A DNA stretch of 64,000 bases from Vibrio orientalis CIP 102891 = ATCC 33934. GTDB taxonomy: Bacteria; Pseudomonadota; Gammaproteobacteria; Enterobacterales; Vibrionaceae. Positions 19,097 to 27,659 of this stretch are shown here, piece by piece. The position numbers and the translations under genes were made by a program. Within the stretch, counting starts at the first letter, position 1; the number at the start of each line of letters is the position of its first letter. Location: assembly GCF_000176235.1 (NCBI RefSeq), contig NZ_ACZV01000005.1, positions 496,001 to 560,000 of the forward strand. The letters run 5' to 3'. The notes beneath the pieces were generated by a model that did no database searches, had not been told where the DNA came from, and saw only the letters and a list, made by a program, of their open reading frames with translations.

Positions 19097-19765
19097 TTAT
19101 CCCAGTAGTGCGCCGCCATCGACATCAATCACTGCGCCAGTCATGTAAGAGTTTTGAATAAGCAGTAAGTATGCTTTTGCGACATCGCTAGCTTCACCGA
19201 CTTTGCCTACGGGCAGGCTGCTTTGCGTACGCTCATACATGGCGTTTCTATCGCCTTCATTCATGCCTTGGTACGCTTCAGTTTTGGTTAAACCTGGGCT
19301 GACGGCATTCACTCGAATAGGAGCCAACTCTTTCGCCAATACTTTTGTGGTTGCTTCAATGGCAGCGTTGATGGCGGCTTTAACGTAGGTATTAGCGACA
19401 ACTTTGCGTGACAACATGCCGGAAGTAAGAGAGATTGAGCCGCCTTTCTTGATGTAGCGTGCGCCGTGTTTAGCTGCGTTAACAGCCCCCCAGAATTTGG
19501 TATCAAACGCGTATTTCGCTTGAGAGACTTCCACATCAACAACCTTGCCCGCTGGCGCATAAGAACCTGCCGTGACGATGAGGTGGTCAAATGCACCGAT
19601 AGTTTCGAAGTAGTGGTACACCGACTGTTCATCGCTGATGTCTAAGCCTGATTTGCGACTTGCTACGTGGACAATGGCGTTTTCGCTCTCCAGTTGTTGG
19701 CTTAGTGCAGCGCCAATGCCTGATGTGCCACCGATGACGACGTAAACAGTTTTCTCTGTGTTCAT
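19097..19765 (-). CDS. Short-chain dehydrogenase/reductase family protein, atypical active site
   Basis: 222-aa Rossmann-fold SDR. The nucleotide motif GGTSGIGAAL is near the N terminus, and VNAVSPGLTKT and the C-terminal TGAVIDVDGGALLG are classical. The catalytic Ser is present (SLTSGMLSRK), but the YxxxK motif reads NTYVK: Asn replaces the catalytic Tyr while Lys is kept. ATG 19765 has GGAG nine bases upstream. First gene of the minus-strand operon and divergent from a LysR regulator that likely controls it. Confidence 0.86.
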   Translation of the reverse strand: MNTEKTVYVVIGGTSGIGAALSQQLESENAIVHVASRKSGLDISDEQSVYHYFETIGAFDHLIVTAGSYAPAGKVVDVEVSQAKYAFDTKFWGAVNAAKHGARYIKKGGSISLTSGMLSRKVVANTYVKAAINAAIEATTKVLAKELAPIRVNAVSPGLTKTEAYQGMNEGDRNAMYERTQSSLPVGKVGEASDVAKAYLLLIQNSYMTGAVIDVDGGALLG

Positions 19766-19845
19766 GATTTGATTCTCCAATCTTGTTTCGATGGAGTCAG
19801 TATATTGATTGGAAGAAATTTGATAATTGGTTAATATTTGAATTG

Positions 19846-19868
19846 ATTATTCAGTTCAGTCGAATAAT
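19846..19868. promoter_or_regulatory. Candidate LysR-regulator operator between the divergent genes
   Basis: Perfect dyad ATTATTC-N9-GAATAAT containing a T-N11-A LysR-type box (TTC-N9-GAA core). It lies 18 bases before the lysR start codon and 80 bases from the SDR start, as expected for a divergent autoregulated LysR system. Assignment is inference from position and symmetry. Confidence 0.5.
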
Positions 19869-19886
19869 GAGACTAAAGGAGAGGGC

Positions 19887-20804
19887 ATGGACAAGTTTTC
19901 TGATATGACGCTGTTTGCTAGCATCGTTAAAAACCAAGGCTTGGCGGCAGCAGGTAGAGAGCTAGGCTTATCACCAGCAACGGTCACCGCAAGGTTGCAA
20001 GGGTTAGAAGAGCGTTATGGGGTTAAGTTACTGAATCGCAGTACAAGGCACATCTCGTTGACGGACTCTGGTGCGATGTATCATCAAGCTTGTCTGGAAA
20101 TCATCGACAGTGTTAATGAGACTGAAAACTTACTCCAAACAGGAATGAAAGAAGTGCGCGGGACACTCAAAATTTCGGCTCCTCGTGATATCGGCAAGCA
20201 GTACATCTCGCCATTATTGTCGGAGTTTAGCCAGTTACATCCAGAGGTGGTCCCGTACTTATACCTCAACGACCACTTATCTAACTTGGCCGAGTCAGGG
20301 CTAGATGTCGTCATCCGCTACGGGGAATTGGCAGACAGTAACCTTATCTCACGTAAGCTTGCGTCTAGCCGGCGTGTCTTGTGCGCTTCTCCTCAATATT
20401 TAGCAAAAAGAGGCACTCCAATAACACCAAGCGATTTAGCCCAGCATGATTGCTTAGCCATGGTTCGTAGTAATGAAGAACTAAAAACATGGCACTTCCA
20501 AGATGAAGGGCAACATCGTGTGATCACCGTAGCACCAAAGCGCTTTTCAGATGATGGAGAAGTGATCCGCCAGTGGGCATTGGATGGGGCAGGGATCGCG
20601 CTGAAATCGATTCTAGATGTGCAAGAAGACATTAAACAGCAACGGCTGGTTACGGTTTTAAATGGCTATATGAAGAACTTTAGTGCGGCGGCCTCTTCGG
20701 CGGGGGCAGACTTAAATGCGATTTACCTTAGCCGTCAGTATCAACCCAAACGACTGCGCTTATTCCTCGACTTTTTGATTGAGCGATTTGAGCGTGATTT
20801 TTAG
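19887..20804 (+). CDS. LysR family transcriptional regulator
   Basis: 305-aa regulator with an N-terminal winged HTH (FASIVKNQGLAAAGRELGLS, PATVTARLQGLEERYG, LLNRSTRHISLT) and a C-terminal substrate-binding domain (GTLKISAPRDIGKQY onwards). Divergently transcribed from the SDR-MFS-GrxB-OYE operon, the classical LysR arrangement. The inducer is unknown; an electrophile or quinone is a reasonable guess given the reductases it faces. Confidence 0.92.
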   Translation: MDKFSDMTLFASIVKNQGLAAAGRELGLSPATVTARLQGLEERYGVKLLNRSTRHISLTDSGAMYHQACLEIIDSVNETENLLQTGMKEVRGTLKISAPRDIGKQYISPLLSEFSQLHPEVVPYLYLNDHLSNLAESGLDVVIRYGELADSNLISRKLASSRRVLCASPQYLAKRGTPITPSDLAQHDCLAMVRSNEELKTWHFQDEGQHRVITVAPKRFSDDGEVIRQWALDGAGIALKSILDVQEDIKQQRLVTVLNGYMKNFSAAASSAGADLNAIYLSRQYQPKRLRLFLDFLIERFERDF

Positions 20805-20907
20805 CGACAGCAAGCGTTATTGATTCACTCAATTGGCCGATTCATGATCGAATTAGCTAGTAAGTGTACAAACAGGCTAACAAGAGCGCTTTTTTTAGGG
20901 AATGGAC

Positions 20908-20936
20908 TTGACCTAACCTAATAGAATCATTAAATT
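20908..20936 (+). promoter_or_regulatory. Sigma-70 promoter of tRNA-Ser
   Basis: TTGACC and TAAATT hexamers with exact 17-bp spacing, followed by a GC-rich start region (GCGCC) like stringently controlled stable-RNA promoters. It lies 40 bases upstream of the mature tRNA. Confidence 0.75.
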
Positions 20937-20976
20937 AGCGCCTCGTTGGTTAACGATACCAACCACAATTTGATTC

Positions 20977-21064
20977 GGTGAGTTGTCCGAGTGGCTGAAG
21001 GAGCACGCCTGGAAAGTGTGTATACGGCAACGTATCGAGAGTTCGAATCTCTCACTCACCGCCA
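20977..21064 (+). tRNA. serX: tRNA-Ser (anticodon GGA)
   Basis: 88-nt type II tRNA with encoded CCA. The acceptor stem GGTGAGT pairs with ACTCACC, the discriminator is G73, the anticodon GGA is at 21011-21013, a long variable arm follows, and the T arm contains GTTCGAATC. It reads UCC and UCU. The sequence closely follows E. coli tRNA-Ser(GGA). The downstream flank begins an accessory-looking segment, and tRNA-Ser genes are common integration sites, but no repeated tRNA end was found. The symbol is by analogy only. Confidence 0.97.
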
Positions 21065-21072
21065 CATTCTAG

Positions 21073-21100
21073 AAAAAGACGTCTTAGGACGTCTTTTTTT
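21073..21100 (+). terminator. Terminator of tRNA-Ser
   Basis: AAAAAGACGTC / GACGTCTTTTT hairpin with a TTAG loop and extended T run, starting nine bases after the tRNA. The A run on the left also makes it usable from the minus strand by the NERD-helicase gene. Confidence 0.9.
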
Positions 21101-21134
21101 GTATTTGTAAAGCCACATAGTAAAGTGGTTCGTA

Positions 21135-22982
21135 TTAAGAGATAGCTTGTGTTAGCTGCTCACTGAATGTGTTTTCTCTGTGGTAAGTCGTGAGTAAGTT
21201 TTTAGTTGCTCTAGTAAAGCCGACATACATCACTCGTGCAGCATCTACTTCATCATCTTTGTCTTTTGGCAGGTAACTCCCGTCAATCATTACAACAGTT
21301 TCAAACTCTAACCCTTTGCTGCTACGGACAGGGATAAGATTTATTTTATTCGCGCTAGGGTTATATTTCTTTTTATAGGTAGGGGTTGCTAACCATTGAA
21401 ATGGTACGTCAGAACCTTTCAGTACATCTGCCATTGCTTTACCCGAAGAATGGGTCGGGTACAAAATAGCGATTTCTTTTGATTCCTTACCTTTTGCAAT
21501 CCAATGCTGAACACAGCGAAGAATAAACTCGGCTTCCTGAGCTATTGTGTCAAATTGCTTCACAATGGGTGTACTGCCATTACAGCCAGCGCCTTCTGGT
21601 TCAATTAATGGTATTTCTTTATGCTTAAAGCCTTCGAAATACCTTTTTGCAAATTTGTATGAGAAGTCGAGAATTTCTCTGGTATTACGGTAGTTAAGTT
21701 TGAGTATGGTAGTACGCCCCTGTGCTTGAATGCCGACGCTAGCTAATGAGAAATCGAGCCCTGAGCTTTTCTTATAAATAGACTGAGCATCGTCATAAAG
21801 AAGTAATAATGAATTGGTGTCTGGATCAATCATCTTGGTGACTAGAGTTAGCCATTCAGGTTCAAAGTCATGACCTTCATCAATCAACACCGCTCCGTAT
21901 TGCCCCGACGGTATTTGACCAAATTCGACGCCTTGAATAACAGTTTCGACGCTTAGCTCAAAAGGCTTTCTTTCGTCATCTTCGATAAGGTTTACGTTAT
22001 AGGTTTTGAGTTGCTGTCCGCACCAGTCGTGAAAGTGATAAACCTGAACTTTTGCTGAAATCCCCTTTTCATCTATAAATGTGCGTAATTTTGCGGCCAG
22101 AGTTATGTTATAGCAAAGGAGCAAAATAGGTTTATTGAGAGTATCCGCTAGATGCAAACATCGATATCCAAGTATTAAGGTTTTTCCTGAACCGGCAACA
22201 CCATGAATGACGCGGTGCCCTTCGCCTAAGCTGCGAGCTAATTGCTCTTGTTGAATATCCATTATTTTGACTATGTCTGGGATAGTTTCGGAGAGGCTTT
22301 CTTTATGTGTTGGAGCTTCGTCAAACAGTGAGTTTTGCTGATGGTTAATTCTAATCTCTGGATATAGATGCCAGCGAATACGGTCTATTTGCGGAAGAGT
22401 TAACTTGTAATCAAATTGATAGTTGAACATTTCCCATAAGCGATTTTGGAAGTGTTCAGGATCAGCGGATTTTGTCATTTCATCACTGCAAATGACGAGG
22501 TGGCTTTGCAGGATACTTTCTTGTGCATCCAGCGGGATTGCTTCGTTAAGTTGCTTACGTGAAACGAAAGGCAGCACCACACCATAACCATAAGGGAAAC
22601 AGAGTTTACCATGATATTTAGGGTTCTTACTGAGAAGCTGATTGTCCTTGGAGAGTTTATTCACAACGGTGTAGGCACATTGACGTACTTGTTCAAGAGG
22701 GTTAGCTATGGTTTTCAAGCCATTACTTGTCAGCAGCTCAACATGCTTAGCATTAATCGACTTTATGTTCTCTATCTTCCAGTCTTTTACTTCGAGAAAT
22801 AGAAGACCTCGCTGAGGATGTAAAACAGTAAAGTCTGGGTAGCGGCGATTTTTTCCGACAGGTATGTCAAACCAACAAAGATAATCGCTTTCTAGAAGAG
22901 CCTCCAAACGACGTGCGAAACGTTTTTCGCCCCGTTCCATTTTGGATAAACAAGTGTTCAATGAAGGAATAAGTTCAGCCAT
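21135..22982 (-). CDS. NERD-domain nuclease / UvrD-like helicase fusion
   Basis: 615-aa protein. Residues about 15-130 form a NERD (nuclease-related) domain with a PD-(D/E)XK-like core: Asp50 in RRYPDFTVL, then Glu64 and Lys66 in FLEVKDW. Residues 240-610 form a superfamily 1 helicase: Walker A GVAGSGKT (261-268), Walker B LIDEGHDFEP (DEGHD 368-372), the KLNYRNTREI motif, VRSSKGLEFETVV and YVGFTRATKNL. NERD-helicases occur in stress and defence settings, but no role is proven. It stands alone on the minus strand next to tRNA-Ser, with a dyad just upstream of its start codon. Confidence 0.88.
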   Translation of the reverse strand: MAELIPSLNTCLSKMERGEKRFARRLEALLESDYLCWFDIPVGKNRRYPDFTVLHPQRGLLFLEVKDWKIENIKSINAKHVELLTSNGLKTIANPLEQVRQCAYTVVNKLSKDNQLLSKNPKYHGKLCFPYGYGVVLPFVSRKQLNEAIPLDAQESILQSHLVICSDEMTKSADPEHFQNRLWEMFNYQFDYKLTLPQIDRIRWHLYPEIRINHQQNSLFDEAPTHKESLSETIPDIVKIMDIQQEQLARSLGEGHRVIHGVAGSGKTLILGYRCLHLADTLNKPILLLCYNITLAAKLRTFIDEKGISAKVQVYHFHDWCGQQLKTYNVNLIEDDERKPFELSVETVIQGVEFGQIPSGQYGAVLIDEGHDFEPEWLTLVTKMIDPDTNSLLLLYDDAQSIYKKSSGLDFSLASVGIQAQGRTTILKLNYRNTREILDFSYKFAKRYFEGFKHKEIPLIEPEGAGCNGSTPIVKQFDTIAQEAEFILRCVQHWIAKGKESKEIAILYPTHSSGKAMADVLKGSDVPFQWLATPTYKKKYNPSANKINLIPVRSSKGLEFETVVMIDGSYLPKDKDDEVDAARVMYVGFTRATKNLLTTYHRENTFSEQLTQAIS

Positions 22983-22996
22983 ACAAATCCATTAGC

Positions 22997-23019
22997 CGTA
23001 CAATTTTTCTTAATGTACG
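22997..23019. promoter_or_regulatory. Dyad upstream of the NERD-helicase gene
   Basis: CGTACA-N11-TGTACG, 15 bases before the NERD-helicase start codon, with a looser outer pair ACAAAT/ATTTGT around it. The 22983-23298 gap between divergent genes holds no other feature that I can support. A repressor site is possible; not a LexA box. Confidence 0.35.
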
Positions 23020-23298
23020 CTGTATTTGTTGTGCAACTAAATGATTATGTTTCGAGAGTTGGATCTAAATCTCATATTGGTCGAACTAACCTCTAAATAC
23101 CGGAAGGTATTGAGCGCTGTTGGTTAATTGTTTTTTGATAAGGAGTAATTAGCCAAGCTGTTTTAGATAAGTTTAGAGTGAATCTTTGATAATGGATGTT
23201 TAATGCATCTCGCAATCCCTCATTCCTTCCTAATACTTTATCGCCATATGCAATCAACATGGTTATTATGCCCTTAGGGAAACTTTTGGGTACTTGCC

Positions 23299-23916
23299 AT
23301 GGATGTAAACCTCTCTTTTTACGATGAAAATGCTGCTCAATTGGCTGAGCAGTATGACTCTGTTGATTTTGAATCCGTACATAGCAGCTGGCAATCATAC
23401 TGGCCTCTATCTGGTTGCCGAGTGCTGGATGTTGGTGCTGGCTCGGGCAGAGACGCTCAGTGGTTTGATTCACAAGGTTGTAAGGTTGTCGCTATTGAGC
23501 CTTCGGCAGGTTTACGTCAGCTAGGCCAACAGCGCACTTCGTCGACAGTTCATTGGGTTGATGCCCAGCTCCCAGACCTTAGTTCTTTAGCTATGTCAGC
23601 TTATAGATTCGACCTTATTCTTGTCTCAGCGGTGTGGATGCATATTCCTGTACCTACACGCTATCAGTCACTTTGCTCTTTGGTCGAACGGTTAGCTGAA
23701 AGGGGCAGAATAGTTATAACTCTACGTCATGGTGCGTTTGGCGATGGGCGTACAAGCTATGGCGTCTCTCTCGCTGAGTTAGAACAGATTGCTCAACGAT
23801 TAGATCTAGTGGTTTGCCATGTTGAAGATACTGAAGATGGGTTATCTCGGACAGGGTTGACTTGGCAAACAGTGGTATTAGAAAAAGCATCATCAGTGCA
23901 GAGAAAGAGGAAGTAA
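23299..23916 (+). CDS. Class I SAM-dependent methyltransferase
   Basis: 205-aa Rossmann-fold methyltransferase of the Methyltransf_11/25 type. Motif I is RVLDVGAGSGRD (41-52), followed by an acidic residue at the end of strand 2 (VVAIEPS) and a motif IV-like FDLILVSAVWMHI. It lacks the DPPY/NPPF and PC motifs of DNA base methyltransferases, so the substrate is more likely a small molecule, RNA or protein. It ends three bases before the HNH gene and the two form an operon. Confidence 0.85.
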   Translation: MDVNLSFYDENAAQLAEQYDSVDFESVHSSWQSYWPLSGCRVLDVGAGSGRDAQWFDSQGCKVVAIEPSAGLRQLGQQRTSSTVHWVDAQLPDLSSLAMSAYRFDLILVSAVWMHIPVPTRYQSLCSLVERLAERGRIVITLRHGAFGDGRTSYGVSLAELEQIAQRLDLVVCHVEDTEDGLSRTGLTWQTVVLEKASSVQRKRK

Positions 23917-23919
23917 GTA

Positions 23920-25047
23920 GTGTCTCTTGAGTACTATGTGGAAAAGTTCCAGAACCTGAATATGAACAGTGCTGGTGGTAAGAAAAGCCCGCATAAGGTG
24001 TGTTTGCTGCTTACGGTCATGGACTTAATTCAAGCTGGTCATCTGGTAAAGAACAGAATTGAGTTCAACCAAGCGGTGAAAGATCGCTTTACTCATTATT
24101 TTGATAACTTTGCGCAAGGCAATGATCGTGATACACCAGAGAACCCGTTTTACCATCTAAAAAGTGAAGGCTTTTGGCACCTGAATTATCACGCCGGCTT
24201 TGATGAGACAAACACCAAAAGGTATTCAGCTAAAGCGATTGAGTATGCCTATTTAGACCAAGAGTTGTTTGAGTATATGAGCAGCCCTATTGTTTCAAAT
24301 GAGCTGAAAGATGCGCTTGTGGCGAACTTTGCCGATCTTCCATCTTTGTTTCGCCAATGGTTATTAGATATCGGCAAGTCAGAAAAAACCGCGAAGAACT
24401 ATGTGGGAGCGATTAGAGGCTCTATTTCCAATTGGCTTGCAGATATTGGTGAGCTAGAACAGCCACTCACTGAGGTTAAATCGTATAAACAGTTTGTTCG
24501 CTATGAAGAGCGAGTAAGACAGTTGGATGAGTTTAAGATTCGCGATTCACGCGGTAACGGTATGTATAGCGCTGCGTTAAATCACTATCACCAGTTTTTA
24601 GTCGACCTTTCTCAGGTCGATGTTAATGCCGATGTTCGTCATGTTATGAAAGACAAAAAGCTCACGGAAACGGAAAAAACGATTTTGATCAACACTCGAA
24701 TGGGACAGGGGCAATTTCGATCAAAGCTGGTGGAAATGTGGGGCGGCTGCGCGGTGACGGGCTATCGTAATACACAGCTTCTGCTTGCTTCACATATTAA
24801 GCCTTGGCGCAGTTCTAACAATGAAGAAAGACTTGATAAGTATAACGGATTGCTGCTTGTGGCGAACTTAGATAAGGCGTTCGATCTCGGATTTATATCC
24901 TTTGATGATGGCGGCAAGGTGATGATTTCAAAATACCTTGAAGCGCCCGATGTTCTAGGTTTGAGAGAAGGGATGTCGTTTAATATCAGACGAGAGAATA
25001 AGCCTTATCTTGGCTACCATCGTGGGGTGTTGTTTAAAGGGTTCTAA
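23920..25047 (+). CDS. HNH endonuclease with ScoMcrA-like N-terminal domain
   Basis: 375-aa protein with three parts. Residues 1-120 (SPHKVCLLLTVMDLIQAG, NRIEF, NPFYHLKSEGFWHL) resemble the sulfur-binding head of ScoMcrA-type modification-dependent nucleases. Residues 140-240 look like the SAM-like core-binding helices of tyrosine recombinases (LFRQWLLDIGKSEKTAKNYV). Residues 260-375 are an HNH_2 nuclease domain with His292 in ASHIKPW, Asn309 in YNGLLL and LDKAFDLGFI. GTG start with a good AGAGGAAG site, 3 bases after the methyltransferase. Likely a restriction-type nuclease; the modification it might sense is inferred only. Confidence 0.82.
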   Translation: MSLEYYVEKFQNLNMNSAGGKKSPHKVCLLLTVMDLIQAGHLVKNRIEFNQAVKDRFTHYFDNFAQGNDRDTPENPFYHLKSEGFWHLNYHAGFDETNTKRYSAKAIEYAYLDQELFEYMSSPIVSNELKDALVANFADLPSLFRQWLLDIGKSEKTAKNYVGAIRGSISNWLADIGELEQPLTEVKSYKQFVRYEERVRQLDEFKIRDSRGNGMYSAALNHYHQFLVDLSQVDVNADVRHVMKDKKLTETEKTILINTRMGQGQFRSKLVEMWGGCAVTGYRNTQLLLASHIKPWRSSNNEERLDKYNGLLLVANLDKAFDLGFISFDDGGKVMISKYLEAPDVLGLREGMSFNIRRENKPYLGYHRGVLFKGF

Positions 25048-25067
25048 CCTTGTTCTGCAATCCTAAC

Positions 25068-25100
25068 AAAAAAGCCAGACATCGCTGTCTGGCTTTTTAT
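25068..25100. terminator. Bidirectional terminator
   Basis: AAAAAGCCAGAC / GTCTGGCTTTTT hairpin between the convergent HNH and VF530 genes, with A and T runs on either side. Confidence 0.9.
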
Positions 25101-25121
25101 CATTCTACTTTTCGCATCTAA

Positions 25122-25535
25122 CTATCGACGGAAATTACGACCACGTGATGATTTCGCTTTGTGCGCTGACGCGGCCTTAGCTTGTGACTTCAAGATAGAC
25201 TCAACGGTCAAAGCCATTGGCTCTTTAGGTTCTAGGCCATGCGGAAAGGTGCGAGCGCGAGGAGGCAAATCATACTCTTCAGCCGATGCGCGAGGCATGC
25301 GCTTAAAGCGGTAAAGATAAAAGTTCTCTAGCTTTTCGCGTGCCCACTCGGTTTTCTTTAAGTACTTAACACTGCTGGCAACCGAAGGCTTGGTGTTAAA
25401 GCAGTTAAAGCGCATCGCGGTATCGAGAATGTCCCAACCATAGAAATCCACCAGCTCTTGCAGCATGGTTTCTAGCTTAAGACCGTGCAACGGGTTGTTC
25501 TGTTGCAGTTCAATTCTTTCTTCATCAGTCATCAT
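25122..25535 (-). CDS. VF530 family protein (DUF2132)
   Basis: 137-aa protein. Residues 13-75 (NNPLHGLKLETMLQELVDFYGW, RFNCFNTKPSVASSVKYLKK, TEWAREKLENFYLYR, given in parts) match the VF530/DUF2132 domain first described from Vibrio fischeri and thought to bind nucleic acid. The C-terminal 60 residues are basic and low in complexity (KAKSSRGRNFRR). Single gene; function unproven. Confidence 0.85.
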   Translation of the reverse strand: MMTDEERIELQQNNPLHGLKLETMLQELVDFYGWDILDTAMRFNCFNTKPSVASSVKYLKKTEWAREKLENFYLYRFKRMPRASAEEYDLPPRARTFPHGLEPKEPMALTVESILKSQAKAASAHKAKSSRGRNFRR

Positions 25536-25842
25536 AATAAGCTCCTGGTTTCTACTTACCTAGCTGGTGGTTGGGTGGCTTTCGAGTTCGATAAAACGAT
25601 GGTCGTTGGCCCGAACAGTAATAGGGGGCGGATACTAGCAGAGTTGGTCATTTTTCCCTAATCATCCACTAATAAAACATTCCCCTAAGCTTAGACATGG
25701 TTTTAGATATCTATAGTGTTGCTTATTTGTTTCGATTTTTAGAGGATTGTATTCACTTTAGGCTAATAACTCATTACAATTTGCTTTCTTACTGCCGGAG
25801 CGCAGTACTATCTCGTAGTCACTTTTAAGGATGTAAAGTGTT
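25536..25842. other. Intergenic region without recognisable features
   Basis: 307 bp between the divergent VF530 and chemoreceptor genes. I see no ORF, repeat or hairpin in it. A ribosome site AAGGA precedes the chemoreceptor start; promoters must lie here but I cannot place them with confidence. Confidence 0.6.
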
Positions 25843-27579
25843 ATGACCAACCTGTCATTTAAGAACAAGATTATTGCCCTTATTGTTGCAATCATCACCC
25901 TCACTATTGCGACTTCATACTTCAGTGTAAACCACTTTATTAGCCGCTATATTCAAGAGTCTGATAGCCAAAATATCACTCACAATGTTGATCTGATTAA
26001 GAAGAAGATCGAAACCGAACTCAGCAATAAGCTTTCGCTCGCATCAAGTTTGAACTTTAGCATGATGGATATTGCCGAAACCAAAGAAAACAGTGGCTTT
26101 GCTCACGTGGTGAAGGTTGTTAATGGTTACGCATTCGATGATACAGGCAATATGAGTGATGAAGATGCGCAGGTTTTCATCGATTTGGCGGAGTCTCATG
26201 GCGATGAGCTGGCCATTAGCCCAGTGACCAGAACGGAAGCAGGTTACCAAATCGTATTTTCAATCAAACGTGCCGATGACTCGGTTGATTTCTTCACCTT
26301 AAAGCTAAACGAGTTCGGGGCGATCATTTCTGAATATGCCGCCCAAGGTAGCTATGCCCAGTTGATGGCAGGCAATGTGACCATCTTTAGCAATAAGCAA
26401 GGTGACAACCTAACGCCAATTCAACGCCAGATTGAGTTTGCAGGACAGTCATGGAAGTTAGTCGGTTATATCGACTTAGATAACATCCAAAGCAATACCG
26501 ATAAGCTCAATTGGCTCATCACATTAGCGCTGTTGGTTTGCGCCGCAATCATCATTACCGTCAGCGTGGTAGTGATTAATTACTCCTTCAAACCGCTCAA
26601 GCGTTTACAAGATGTGGTCGCGGATTTATCGCAAGGCAACGGCGATCTAACTCAGCGTTTAACTGTAGAAAGAAACGATGAGATTGGCACGATTTCGTTG
26701 TCTATCAACCAGTTTATTGAAAAGCTTCAGCACATGTTTGTCGATGTGTCTCGATCTTCACAAGCGATTGATAGTGCGGTGCACAATATCGCCGAGCAAT
26801 CGGCTTCAAACGTTAAGACGTTAGATCAGCACACACTGGAAACGGAGCAAGCGATCACGGCGATTGAAGAGTTGAGTGCAACCGCCGCTTCTATCTCAGA
26901 CAGCGCTGATAACGCAGCTAAGCTGACAGAAAGTACCAATCAATTTGCTGAGCAGTCTAAACAAACCGTCAATAACGCCGTAACCAGCGTGAATGCTTTA
27001 GTCAATCAGGTTTCTGCGATGTCTGAAGTGACAAGTACCATGAGTGAAGACACCAAGCAAATCAGCAGCGTTTTGCAGGTGATTGGTGAGATTGCCGAGC
27101 AGACTAACTTACTGGCGCTGAATGCCGCGATTGAGGCCGCTCGCGCAGGTGAGCAGGGCCGCGGTTTTGCTGTGGTAGCGGATGAGGTAAGAGCGCTGGC
27201 GGCCAGAACGCAAGATAGCACGTCTCAGATCAACGAGATGCTCGCCAAGCTAAGATCAACGACAGACAACGTAGTCAATGAAATGGATGCAACTCGTCAT
27301 AGCTGTGAGCAGACGGCATCGAACACTAATCAGGTTATGGACTCGCTTAACCAAGTGACTAACTCAGTGGTCGAGATGAATGACCTTAATGCCTTGATTG
27401 CAACATCAGCCATGCAGCAGAGCCAAGTGACCGGTGAAGTGAGTACTAACATGGCGGCAATTCAAGAGATTGTAAGATTACTGAATAACAACGCAGGGCA
27501 GACGCACTCGGTCTGTGAAGAGCTGCGTGAAACCTCGGTCGACTTATCTCAACTTGTCGGTAAGTTTAAGGTTCAGTAG
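25843..27579 (+). CDS. Methyl-accepting chemotaxis protein
   Basis: 578-aa transmembrane chemoreceptor. TM1 is at residues 7-26, the periplasmic sensor spans about 30-220, TM2 ([21 protein letters not shown]) precedes a HAMP domain ([24 protein letters not shown]), and the cytoplasmic signalling domain has the highly conserved tip [20 protein letters not shown] followed by [15 protein letters not shown]. The sensor is small and Cache-like; ligand unknown. Monocistronic with its own terminator. Confidence 0.93.
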   Translation: MTNLSFKNKIIALIVAIITLTIATSYFSVNHFISRYIQESDSQNITHNVDLIKKKIETELSNKLSLASSLNFSMMDIAETKENSGFAHVVKVVNGYAFDDTGNMSDEDAQVFIDLAESHGDELAISPVTRTEAGYQIVFSIKRADDSVDFFTLKLNEFGAIISEYAAQGSYAQLMAGNVTIFSNKQGDNLTPIQRQIEFAGQSWKLVGYIDLDNIQSNTDKLNWLITLALLVCAAIIITVSVVVINYSFKPLKRLQDVVADLSQGNGDLTQRLTVERNDEIGTISLSINQFIEKLQHMFVDVSRSSQAIDSAVHNIAEQSASNVKTLDQHTLETEQAITAIEELSATAASISDSADNAAKLTESTNQFAEQSKQTVNNAVTSVNALVNQVSAMSEVTSTMSEDTKQISSVLQVIGEIAEQTNLLALNAAIEAARAGEQGRGFAVVADEVRALAARTQDSTSQINEMLAKLRSTTDNVVNEMDATRHSCEQTASNTNQVMDSLNQVTNSVVEMNDLNALIATSAMQQSQVTGEVSTNMAAIQEIVRLLNNNAGQTHSVCEELRETSVDLSQLVGKFKVQ

Positions 27580-27596
27580 TTTTAGATAGAATAAAT

Positions 27597-27626
27597 AACG
27601 CCACCTTGTTCAGGTGGCGTTTTTGT
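27597..27626 (+). terminator. Terminator of the chemoreceptor gene
   Basis: AACGCCACCT / AGGTGGCGTT hairpin with a T run, 18 bases after the stop codon. Confidence 0.9.
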
Positions 27627-27659
27627 TTAGGGGGAGGTTTCGACTAAATTGATTGCAGA

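Noticed and set aside
22983..23298. LexA (SOS) box before the NERD-helicase gene
   Set aside because: No CTG-N10-CAG arrangement with the expected core was seen.
23093..23473. 126-aa minus-strand ORF overlapping the methyltransferase start
   Set aside because: It overlaps a well-supported gene on the other strand, has no ribosome site I can see and matches no family.
20977..26000. Direct repeat of the tRNA-Ser 3' end marking an integrated island
   Set aside because: I scanned downstream for a copy of the T-arm and acceptor end and found none, and there is no integrase gene.
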